The translations under genes and the position numbers were made by a program. The notes beneath the pieces are model-generated. The model saw only the letters and a list, made by a program, of their open reading frames with translations. It had not been told where the DNA came from and searched no databases. DNA of 64,000 bases from Paenibacillus barcinonensis (GTDB lineage: Bacteria; Bacillota; Bacilli; Paenibacillales; Paenibacillaceae), in assembly GCF_003217495.1 (NCBI RefSeq), contig NZ_QJSW01000003.1:248001-312000 (forward strand), written 5' to 3'. This document shows, piece by piece, positions 35,094-43,003 of this stretch (position 1 is the stretch's first letter; every line of letters begins with the position of its first letter).

Positions 35094-36032
35094 TTAAGCC
35101 AGAATCTGTTCAATCTTCTCCATCACAGAGACCTCCAGCTTCACTCCCGAAGCTGCCGCATTCTCCTGAACCTGCTCGGGGCGACTGGCCCCGACCAGCG
35201 CACTTGAAACATTGTTTTGGCGAAGAATCCATGCCAAGGCGAGCTGACCTACCTTCAGATTCAGCTGATCCGCTACTTCAATCAATTGACGCACCTTGCC
35301 GATTCGTTCTGCGCTGATCTTGCCCTCATCCCAGCCAAGCTTCGCGGCACGGCTGTTCTCCGGAATATCGGATACAGATGTATATTTCCCTGTCAGCAAC
35401 CCTTGTGCGAGCGGAGAGTATACAACTTGTCCTATGCCTTTACGTTCACCTAAAGGGATAATCTCATGCTCAATGTAACGGTCAAACATGTTGTATACCG
35501 GCTGGTTCACCACAATGCGGTCAAGCAGCAAACGGTCTGCTGTTCCTAGTGCAGCTTCCATCTGGGCAGCAGTCCACTGACTAACGCCAACATACAGCAC
35601 TTTACCGTGCCGCACCAGATCATCCAGTGCACGGAGAGTCTCCTCAATCGGTGTATCGGCATGATAGCGGTGGCAATAATAGATATCCACATATTCTGTA
35701 CTCAGACGCTTCAAGCTGGCCTCACACTGCTCCATAATATGTTTGCGGGACAATCCGTGATCGTTAGGCCCATCGCCCATTTTATTAAAAACCTTGGTTG
35801 CGAGCACATAAGAGCTGCGTGAGTACGCTTTCAACGTTTGACCCAGCAGTACCTCAGCGGCTCCCCGCTCATAAGCATTGGCTGTATCAAAAAAGTTAAT
35901 GCCCTCATCAAATGCTGTTTCAATTGATTTCACCGCATTCTCCCGTTCAACATACCCTCCGTACGTCAACCAGCTACCCAAGCTGATCTCGCTGACTTTC
36001 AGTCCGCTTCCACCCAATCTACGATATTCCAT
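35094..36032 (-). CDS. Aldo/keto reductase (Kv-beta/YajO-like)
   Basis: This 312-residue NADPH-dependent aldo/keto reductase has MEYRRLGGSGLKVSEISLG at the start, FFDTANAYERG carrying the catalytic Asp and Tyr (near 50-58), VLATKVF with the Lys, YCHRYHADTPIEETL (His), and the cofactor segment VGASRPEQVQENAAAS. The substrate is unknown. ATG 36032 has GAGGAGGGC ten bases upstream; the ATG at 36041 lies within that site. It is a single-gene unit sharing the terminator at 35000-35050. Confidence 0.9.
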   Translation of the reverse strand: MEYRRLGGSGLKVSEISLGSWLTYGGYVERENAVKSIETAFDEGINFFDTANAYERGAAEVLLGQTLKAYSRSSYVLATKVFNKMGDGPNDHGLSRKHIMEQCEASLKRLSTEYVDIYYCHRYHADTPIEETLRALDDLVRHGKVLYVGVSQWTAAQMEAALGTADRLLLDRIVVNQPVYNMFDRYIEHEIIPLGERKGIGQVVYSPLAQGLLTGKYTSVSDIPENSRAAKLGWDEGKISAERIGKVRQLIEVADQLNLKVGQLALAWILRQNNVSSALVGASRPEQVQENAAASGVKLEVSVMEKIEQILA

Positions 36033-36144
36033 CGCATGCATGCCCTCCTCTTCATAAGATGATGAAGTTCCACATCCTATTGTAACCTACCTCGAGTGAT
36101 GCGAGAACGTTTACATGGATAAAAGTAACCGAGTCCGCAACAAA

Positions 36145-36172
36145 GAAGCACATCCGAATCGAATGTGCAGCT
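36145..36172 (-). terminator. Possible terminator after the hybrid kinase gene
   Basis: On the minus strand AAGCTGCACAT and ATGTGCTTCTTT form a nine-pair imperfect stem; the following T run is short (TTCTTTG). Confidence 0.45.
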
Positions 36173-36232
36173 TTGCCTTCGGCTCTGTAAACCGACAGGG
36201 ATATTGGCCGAGCGGATTATCGGAGACTCATG

Positions 36233-37870
36233 TTATGGCAAAATAATACTGAGTGCATTCAGCAGCTCGGTCTGCCTTACCGGTTTCGTCAATACGGCTT
36301 CGAAAGCCTGCGTTTGATGCAAATCCATATGCATCCCATAAGGCACAAGCATGATGACAGGTAGAGCTTTCACTTGCTGCTTCAAGTCCATAACGAAATC
36401 GGCCGTAACTCCTTCACGCAGCCCCAGATCCACTACGGCCACGTCCGGCTTGAAGCCTTCTTTGATCCAATGGTAAGCAACGGCAGAATCAGAAGTCATG
36501 TGCACCTCCATCTCCCATTTACGCATCAAGGAGGATACGCCCTGTAAAATATCAGGGTCCTTGGCGAGCAGTACCTTTTTCCCTCTTAATCGTTGCTGTA
36601 CACTGGTGACTTGTGGCAAATCCCAATATCGGCGTAAGGGAAGGGAAATCTGAAATTCTGTCATCGTCCCATCAAGCGCACTCACCTGAATGCGACCATG
36701 CATCAAAATAGCCAGATTCTGACTAACCGCCAGCCCCAGATTACTCCCAATGAGCTTCTCGGTGTTGATTGCCTCCGATTTAGCAGTAGACGTACGCAAC
36801 CGGTTATCGGATAACATCTGTCCTGTATATCGAACTCGAAGCACGAGAACATCTGTATCCCCTTGTGCTCCTTCATTGAGATCGGCTGTCACAAGCACAG
36901 CACCCTCCCGGGTGGAGTCCATTGCGTATTGCATGACATGACCGAGCAGCTGACCCAGCTTGATCTCATCCCCAATAAAAACCTGGGATACATTCAGATT
37001 CAGGTTTAACCCGAGTTCGATCTGTTTGCTGGCTGCTGTACTTGCATAAAGATAGACGGTGTTCTCAATCATGCTGACCAGATCGAAGGGGTCATCATGA
37101 ATTACCGTTTTGCCTGCATCGTTAATGTTAAAGTTCATCATGTTATTAAGCAGCGAGAGCAGAATATTTCCGCTCGTTTCAATCATGTTGACATATTCGG
37201 CTTGCTCCTCCGACATATCGGGGGTGCGCATCAGATCGGTTAATCCCAAAATCCCGTTCAGCGGATTACGAATTTCATGACTCATCAGCTTGAGCATCTG
37301 TGTCTTGGTCATCGCTTCGGATTCAGCACGTTCTTTCTCCGCCTGCAGCTTCTCCTGCAGCTGTTCCGAATCACTCAGCCTCTGCTCCTGAACCTGAAGC
37401 GCACTCTCCAGATCAACCACATATCCCAAAAACACAGCCATGGCCTCCAGCGTTCTCATATCCGTTTCGCTAATGACGTAGCCTGGCTCATCCATTATAC
37501 ATATCGTGCCGAAGGCTTCGCCTGATCTTCGTATAATCGGCACACCTACAAAGAATCGGTTCCCCAATCCAGTCGTAACATCCATTGAACGTGTGACAGA
37601 ATGCTCACAGGTATCCTGAATCGTAACCACACTGCCGTTACCCTTCAATACCAGACTGCAATAGGATTCCGTAAAGGGAAGTGCTGTACCTTTGGCAATT
37701 AATTGTTCCTTTCGGTTGAAGGCTTCCAGAATGACATTGGTCACTCCGTCATTCGTGGCTACGAAGATGGTATTCACTCGTAATATGCCACTTAATACAT
37801 CCACAATATGGGCTGCTGCTTCTTCGATGTTTTTATAGAAGCCCTGGTATCTGCCTTCTACCGTCCCCAT
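36233..37870 (-). CDS. GAF-HisKA hybrid sensor kinase with degenerate ATPase and receiver domains
   Basis: The roughly 545-residue soluble protein has a GAF domain (about 20-160), a short coiled coil (165-195) and a HisKA helix with intact H box SHEIRNPLNG (near 200). An HATPase-like region follows (about 295-420), then a C-terminal receiver (about 430-545). The ATPase part lacks the N-box Asn (HVMQYAMD at that site) and the DxGxG motif (VRYTGQML). The receiver has VAVVDLGL with the phospho-acceptor Asp and LTKP Lys, but only one acidic residue in its first loop (LLAKDPD). ATG 37870 follows GGGGTGG. It could act as a sensor or phosphotransfer partner without kinase activity. Confidence 0.82.
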   Translation of the reverse strand: MGTVEGRYQGFYKNIEEAAAHIVDVLSGILRVNTIFVATNDGVTNVILEAFNRKEQLIAKGTALPFTESYCSLVLKGNGSVVTIQDTCEHSVTRSMDVTTGLGNRFFVGVPIIRRSGEAFGTICIMDEPGYVISETDMRTLEAMAVFLGYVVDLESALQVQEQRLSDSEQLQEKLQAEKERAESEAMTKTQMLKLMSHEIRNPLNGILGLTDLMRTPDMSEEQAEYVNMIETSGNILLSLLNNMMNFNINDAGKTVIHDDPFDLVSMIENTVYLYASTAASKQIELGLNLNLNVSQVFIGDEIKLGQLLGHVMQYAMDSTREGAVLVTADLNEGAQGDTDVLVLRVRYTGQMLSDNRLRTSTAKSEAINTEKLIGSNLGLAVSQNLAILMHGRIQVSALDGTMTEFQISLPLRRYWDLPQVTSVQQRLRGKKVLLAKDPDILQGVSSLMRKWEMEVHMTSDSAVAYHWIKEGFKPDVAVVDLGLREGVTADFVMDLKQQVKALPVIMLVPYGMHMDLHQTQAFEAVLTKPVRQTELLNALSIILP

Positions 37871-38274
37871 GGTCCACCCCACTTTGTTTGTCTTGGCTGC
37901 TATATTTAAATTCACGAATCAGACTGCTACATCACATGCAGGGCTCTAACGGAAATCCGAACGATTGTCACAAACTATACTTATATGTTTAACACCGTAG
38001 AAGTATAAGAGAATCATACTGAAATCTATATTCTATTTTTCATTAAATCGCGTGTCCCTAACATTTCATTGGAGCTTGTGCTCATAGATTTCTTTAGAGC
38101 TTATGTTCATAACATTTTCATTAAAACGGCTCGGTCTGAGTACTACAATCTATGATCTCTGACGTGGAAGTTTATACTTGCAGGATAAGTAGAAATTATA
38201 CGCCTCTGTTTGAATTTTGGGAACCTTTAAACCCGCATCAGTTCACGGAAAACGCCCTGTCTCCTCATCAAGGG

Positions 38275-38290
38275 TGTGATGATAATCACA
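38275..38290 (+). promoter_or_regulatory. Fnr/Crp-type binding site upstream of nrdD
   Basis: TGTGA-N6-TCACA, a perfect match to the Fnr consensus of Bacillus. Its centre (38282.5) is about 41.5 bp upstream of the start predicted from the TATAAA hexamer at 38312-38317, the standard place for an activator that contacts RNA polymerase. Confidence 0.75.
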
Positions 38291-38296
38291 CACAAG

Positions 38297-38344
38297 AATC
38301 CACATATAGTTTATAAATGGATAATATCAATCTACATCTAGTAT
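38297..38344 (+). promoter_or_regulatory. Paired NrdR boxes on the nrdD promoter
   Basis: Two imperfect 16-bp dyads: AATCCACATATAGTTT at 38297-38312 and AATCTACATCTAGTAT at 38329-38344. Their centres are exactly 32 bp apart, three helical turns, the spacing typical of NrdR. The cores resemble CwAtATaTwG (8 of 10 fits each or close). They flank the -10 region and start site, consistent with repression when dATP is plentiful. Confidence 0.65.
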
Positions 38345-38428
38345 ATTACTCCAAAATTTCATCGTATATAGCCCCAGTATTTATGAGAGCACAACCTATT
38401 ATAAAAATCCATTTAGGAGGCACGTTAC

Positions 38429-40390
38429 ATGACTATGCTTGAGTATGCCGCGCCACCGGCACCCGATCTATTATCCGACCTGGGAAGACGTATTATTGGT
38501 GCAGAAGACGCCGATACGCTGAGAGAGAATGCCAATCTGAACGGAGATTCCTTCAGCGGCAAAATGAGCAGGCTTGGTTCGGAGACGGCGAAATGGCATG
38601 CGATGCGTCATGTGCTGCCCCAGGCGCTTGCAGCAGCTGTTGAACAAGGCGATCTGTATGTGCATGATCTGGATCAGTACGCCCTCGGTACAACCAACTG
38701 TATCTTTATTCCGTTTGACCGGCTGCTGGCTTCGGGCTTCAATACAGGCAATGGCTCCGTACGCACACCCCAGACGATTATGTCGGCCATGGCACTGGTT
38801 GCAATCATCTTCCAATCTCAGCAGAACAGCCAGTATGGCGGTGTGTCTGCCAATAAGATTGACTGGGATCTCGCTCCTTATGTGAAGCGTTCATTCATCA
38901 AGCATTTTCGCAAAGGGCAACGGCTCTTTCATGAACCTGCTGTCATTACAGATGAGCAGCTTCACCTGGACAGTGCAGTAGCTAAGCAGCAATGTCCACG
39001 AGCCTTCGCTTTTGCCTATGAAGAGACCGAGGTGGAGACTGGACAGGCCGCTGAATCTCTTATACATAATCTGAACACGATGAGCAGCCGGGCAGGGGGC
39101 CAGATTCCTTTTACCTCGCTCAACTACGGAATATGCACTTCGGCAGAAGGCCGGCTCGTATCCCGTTCTCTGCTGGAGGCCACGATCCGGGGACTGGGTC
39201 ACGGGGAAACCCCTGTGTTTCCGCAGCATATTTTCCAGTGCAAGCAAGGCGTTAACCAGGCTCAGGGTGATCCGAACTATGATCTGTTCCGCTTGGCGGT
39301 AACCTGTTCCTCCCGGCGCATGTATCCGAACTTTGTCAATGTGGATGCCTCGTTTAACCTGCCTTATTACCGCCCGGAGGACCCGGATACGATCATAGCG
39401 ACAATGGGCTGCCGTACACGCACACTTGCGGACCGGTTCGGACGGAATCGTCAGAGCGGCAAAGGGAACCTCTCGTTTAACACGGTTAACCTGGTCAAGT
39501 TGGGCATTCGTTACGGCATCTGCCGGGGTAACCGGGCTGTCGCCGATCGGGAAGCCTTCTATGCGGCACTGGAAAAGGTCATGCATACTGCGGTAGACGG
39601 CTTATTGCACCGATATGCCATTCAGACAAGACAACCTGCCAAATCATCCGACTTCATGATGCGCGAGGGCGTATGGGAAGGGGGCGAGCAGCTCGCCCCC
39701 AATGAACCTGTTGCGAGCCTGTTGAAGCACGGAACATTATCGCTTGGTTTTATCGGACTGGCCGAGTGCATGACGGCGATGTATGGAAGACATCATGGAC
39801 AAGATATGCATGTGCATCGCGAAGCGCTGAACATCATTCGTGCGATGAGAGAATTCTGCGATAACATGAGTGAGCGTCATAACCTCAACATCACATTGTT
39901 TGCTACTCCCGCAGAAGGCTTGTCCGGCAAGTTCACCAAGCTGGACCGGGCGGAGTATGGCCCGATTTCTGGCGTAAATGACCGTGAGTATTATACCAAC
40001 TCGTTCCATATTCCGGTCTATCATAACCTTCCGGCCTACCGCAAGATCGAGCTGGAAGCTCCGTTCCATACCTTGTGCAACGCTGGGGCGATCTCTTATG
40101 TAGAGCTTGATGGCAACGTACGGGCCAACACGGCCGCTTTTATGCGCATCGTGCAGTATGCACTCGCACAGGATATCGGGTATTTCTCGATCAATCATCC
40201 GATTGATCGTTGCCCTGAGTGCGGATATGAGGGGGTTATCGGGGATATCTGTCCGGGATGCGCGGTTCATGAAAATGACGTACACTTCCAGCGTCTGCGC
40301 CGTGTAACCGGCTATCTGACCGGTGACTATAAGGTACGCTTCAATGCTGCTAAGCAGGCTGAGGTGCGGGATCGGGTGAAGCATCGGTGA
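38429..40390 (+). CDS. nrdD: Anaerobic ribonucleoside-triphosphate reductase NrdD (glycyl radical enzyme)
   Basis: NrdD reduces ribonucleotides without oxygen using a glycyl radical. The 653-residue protein shows YVHDLDQYALGTTNC near residue 75, SLNYG, FKCKQG-like IFQCKQGVN, and a zinc site CPECGYEGVIGDICPGC near 595-611. Its C-terminal radical segment is RVTGYLTGDYK. It is shorter than the E. coli enzyme because it lacks an N-terminal ATP-cone, so dATP control must come from elsewhere, for example NrdR. ATG 38429 has AGGAGG upstream. The end overlaps nrdG by four bases (GTGA). Confidence 0.95.
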   Translation: MTMLEYAAPPAPDLLSDLGRRIIGAEDADTLRENANLNGDSFSGKMSRLGSETAKWHAMRHVLPQALAAAVEQGDLYVHDLDQYALGTTNCIFIPFDRLLASGFNTGNGSVRTPQTIMSAMALVAIIFQSQQNSQYGGVSANKIDWDLAPYVKRSFIKHFRKGQRLFHEPAVITDEQLHLDSAVAKQQCPRAFAFAYEETEVETGQAAESLIHNLNTMSSRAGGQIPFTSLNYGICTSAEGRLVSRSLLEATIRGLGHGETPVFPQHIFQCKQGVNQAQGDPNYDLFRLAVTCSSRRMYPNFVNVDASFNLPYYRPEDPDTIIATMGCRTRTLADRFGRNRQSGKGNLSFNTVNLVKLGIRYGICRGNRAVADREAFYAALEKVMHTAVDGLLHRYAIQTRQPAKSSDFMMREGVWEGGEQLAPNEPVASLLKHGTLSLGFIGLAECMTAMYGRHHGQDMHVHREALNIIRAMREFCDNMSERHNLNITLFATPAEGLSGKFTKLDRAEYGPISGVNDREYYTNSFHIPVYHNLPAYRKIELEAPFHTLCNAGAISYVELDGNVRANTAAFMRIVQYALAQDIGYFSINHPIDRCPECGYEGVIGDICPGCAVHENDVHFQRLRRVTGYLTGDYKVRFNAAKQAEVRDRVKHR

Positions 40391-40896
40391 ATCTGTACGG
40401 TTACATTCCCGAATCGGTCAATGAAGGAACGGGCCTGCGTGCTGTATTGTTCATCAGTGGGTGCAGGCATGCTTGCCCAGGCTGCTTCAGCCCGGATTCT
40501 TGGAGCTTTCGAGCCGGCGAACCCTTTACGGAAGCACGACAGCAGCAGATTTTACAGGAGGTGACAACCCATCCCCTGCTGGACGGGGTAACGTTATGTG
40601 GCGGTGATCCCTTTTTCTCTGCACCCGACTGCAGTCGCTGGGTACGACAACTCCGGGAAGCGCGCCCCGATCTGACGGTATGGGCTTATACGGGATTCGA
40701 GTACGAGGAACTGATCACTGACCCGGCAAGATCGGAGCTTGCACAGTTATGTGACGTCATTATTGACGGACGTTACCTTGCAGCTGAGCGTGATGTGTCT
40801 CTGCCCTTCCGCGGAAGTCGGAATCAACGTTTGATTGATGTGCGTGCCACCCAGACCGCCGGAAACATCGTTACCTTGCAGCTGGATGCAGTGTAA
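40387..40896 (+). CDS. nrdG: Anaerobic ribonucleotide reductase activating protein NrdG (radical SAM)
   Basis: NrdG uses S-adenosylmethionine and a 4Fe-4S cluster to install the glycyl radical on NrdD. The 169-residue protein has the radical SAM motif CRHACPGC (CxxxCxxC, residues 26-33), LCGGDPF near 70 and YTGFEYEEL near 100. Translation starts at GTG inside the nrdD stop, so the two are coupled and made together. The terminator at 40925-40969 closes the operon. Confidence 0.95.
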   Translation: MNLYGYIPESVNEGTGLRAVLFISGCRHACPGCFSPDSWSFRAGEPFTEARQQQILQEVTTHPLLDGVTLCGGDPFFSAPDCSRWVRQLREARPDLTVWAYTGFEYEELITDPARSELAQLCDVIIDGRYLAAERDVSLPFRGSRNQRLIDVRATQTAGNIVTLQLDAV

Positions 40897-40924
40897 TGAT
40901 GTTTTGGGGTGTCTCCTAATAAGC

Positions 40925-40969
40925 AAAAAGCAGGCTCTGTCACGATTCCCGTGTCAGAGCCTGCTTTTA
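40925..40969. terminator. Strong terminator after nrdG
   Basis: AAAAAGCAGGCTCTGtCACG pairs with CGTGtCAGAGCCTGCTTTT around a short loop. It has T-rich flanks on both sides and also serves the convergent chemoreceptor gene. Confidence 0.9.
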
Positions 40970-41006
40970 TATAGCGATGTTGTATGTTACCTGTATATCC
41001 TGCCTG

Positions 41007-42755
41007 TTACACCTGGAACCGCTGTATCACTTGGTTCAACTGGTATGCCAGGCTTCTCAGCTCCTCGGACAGACTGGATACCTCCTGCATCAAAGCAAGC
41101 TGCTCCTCTGAAGCAGCACGCGCTTTATTGGCGTTGCCAGAAGAGTCGGCTGCGGCGATACCCAGTTGAGCCAACGAAGCAGCAATCTGATCACTGCTGG
41201 CCGACATTTGCTCTGAGGCCGCAGATACCTCGTAAACCTGACCCGAAACCTTTTGAATCGCTTCAACGATCTGACGGAAGGTGTCGGCCGTTACTTCAGA
41301 TGTGGTAGCACCTTTCTTGGCTACCTCAACGGACTCTTCTATAGAGCTTACAGCTCTTTCGGTATGATGAAAAATACCTTGCAAAATCTGGTCGATCTGA
41401 TTAGAGGAATCTTTGGATCGAGCAGAGAGCTTTTGAATCTCCTGAGCAACCACCGCAAATCCTCTGCCCGCATCTCCTGCTCTTGCAGCCTCAATGGAAG
41501 CATTAAGTGCAAGCAGGTTTGTTTGATCGGCAATTTCACGAATCATCGACATGATTCCAGCGATATTACTATTCAGCTGCCGGAGATCATGAAGAACCGT
41601 AACTGTGCCCGACATGTTATGTTCAATCTGCTGCATCTGCTCAACCATCGAGGTAATATCTGCTTCACCCTGACTGGCACGATCCGTCGTGTCCGCTGCC
41701 AGTTCAGCAACCACCTGACTGGACTCCGCAACACGCCGGATACCGGTGGCCATCTCGGTGATCGAGATCTGGCATTCATTCGTAGACTCACGTTGCATCT
41801 CTGCTCCGGTTGAAACCTCCAGCATGGATTCAGTAATCTTCTGTGAAGCTTCAGTCGTTCGCTCTGCACTTGATTGCAGGTCCGACGCGGAGCGTGTCAC
41901 ATTAGAGGAGGTCGACTGAATACCCGTAATCAATTGCTGCAGTGCACCAATCATATGATTAAAGGCTGTGGCAGTCTGACCAATCTCGTTCTGATTGTGT
42001 ACACTCAAGCTCACAGTCAGATTACCTTCCGCAGCCTGATTGGATATATCCGCCAGATGTTGTAATGGTCGAAGAACTATGCGCAGCAGAAGGATCACCA
42101 GCACAACCAGAACTAGCGCTGCAAGAAGTCCTCCGCCCAAGTTGTACAAGAACATCCACAACTGATCCTGTTTTACTTTGGCCGCATCCAGATCCAGACC
42201 AAATATCGCTATATTTTCCCCGCGATCATCCTTGATCGTGCTGAGATAGGTGACCCATGTCCCTGCACTATCCGTATACGGTTCAGTCAATGCGGTTCCA
42301 TGTTGCAGTACAAGCTTGTATGTATTCTGAATCAATGCCGGAATTTCATATTGCACACCGGGCAACATATCCAAATCGTAAAGCGCCTGATTGACTTGTA
42401 TCCCGGTCAGAATCTGCTTGCCGTCCTGCTCCTTAATCGTTGATTGAAAAATATATGCATTCGCAATGGAAGCAACGCCGGTCATCGCATCCAGCTGTTC
42501 CTTGAGTATCGTAAGCTCGGGAGATGCCGGCTCGCCAGAGGCTGAGATCTGCTGGTTTGCCTGCTCTACCTGCCCATGGTTGACTTGAAGCTGATTCGTC
42601 AGCGCTTGGCCAACCTGATTAATCTGTTCATAATAAGCCTGCTGACTTTGCTTGAAACTCATATAACTCATGGCAACAATCAGAATGAGCAATATAACCA
42701 CAATCAGGACAGAGCTTGTAACAACCAGACTTCTATTGCGAAAATAGTGTAACAT
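41007..42755 (-). CDS. Methyl-accepting chemotaxis protein
   Basis: This 582-residue receptor has a membrane helix at about 12-34, an extracellular ligand-binding region of about 160 residues (35-195), a second helix (198-222), a HAMP domain (about 222-275) and a long cytoplasmic coiled coil. The hairpin tip is conserved ([27 protein letters not shown]; key residues IEAARAG and GRGFAVVA near 420). It transmits attractant or repellent signals to CheA. The ligand region has no recognisable specificity motif. ATG 42755 follows AAAAGGGG. It is a single-gene unit. Confidence 0.93.
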   Translation of the reverse strand: MLHYFRNRSLVVTSSVLIVVILLILIVAMSYMSFKQSQQAYYEQINQVGQALTNQLQVNHGQVEQANQQISASGEPASPELTILKEQLDAMTGVASIANAYIFQSTIKEQDGKQILTGIQVNQALYDLDMLPGVQYEIPALIQNTYKLVLQHGTALTEPYTDSAGTWVTYLSTIKDDRGENIAIFGLDLDAAKVKQDQLWMFLYNLGGGLLAALVLVVLVILLLRIVLRPLQHLADISNQAAEGNLTVSLSVHNQNEIGQTATAFNHMIGALQQLITGIQSTSSNVTRSASDLQSSAERTTEASQKITESMLEVSTGAEMQRESTNECQISITEMATGIRRVAESSQVVAELAADTTDRASQGEADITSMVEQMQQIEHNMSGTVTVLHDLRQLNSNIAGIMSMIREIADQTNLLALNASIEAARAGDAGRGFAVVAQEIQKLSARSKDSSNQIDQILQGIFHHTERAVSSIEESVEVAKKGATTSEVTADTFRQIVEAIQKVSGQVYEVSAASEQMSASSDQIAASLAQLGIAAADSSGNANKARAASEEQLALMQEVSSLSEELRSLAYQLNQVIQRFQV

Positions 42756-42910
42756 TGGAGATTCCCCTTTTCCTTAACTTATATAACTACATATCTGTCC
42801 TAATGAAAATGAGACGGATACCCGCTTGTTCCACCTTCGTATTCCAACACATGATATTAGACTATATAGTATATATCGTTATTGAAATGCAGTTTTTGAA
42901 TGGGTATTTT

Positions 42911-42949
42911 GTAAAAACAAAAAAGGCCAGCCCGATATGCCGGCTGACC
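42911..42949 (-). terminator. Terminator after the GH3 glucosidase gene
   Basis: On the minus strand GGTCAGCC/GGCTGGCC forms an eight-pair stem, followed by TTTTTTGTTTTT. It lies 55 bp after the stop. Confidence 0.85.
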
Positions 42950-43003
42950 CTTGCAATATATAAATGGAATGAAGCAAAATCTCTTACTCATTTATTACAA
43001 TTT

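Larger units (their letters stand above)
37871..38428. other. Divergent regulatory region kinase/nrdD
   Basis: The 558 bp between the two divergent genes contain the nrdD control sites (38275-38344) near the nrdD side. Sequence from 38040 to 38120 holds loosely repeated ATTTCATTGGAGCTTGTGCTCATA / TTTCTTTAGAGCTTATGTTCATA-like blocks (key parts GAGCTTGTGCTCATA and GAGCTTATGTTCATA). No gene is seen. Confidence 0.55.

Noticed and set aside
35755..35770. GTGATCGTTAGGCC inside the aldo/keto reductase gene as another palindromic-element unit
   Set aside because: A single motif within conserved coding sequence, without partner motifs at the 50-, 135- or 185-bp spacings.
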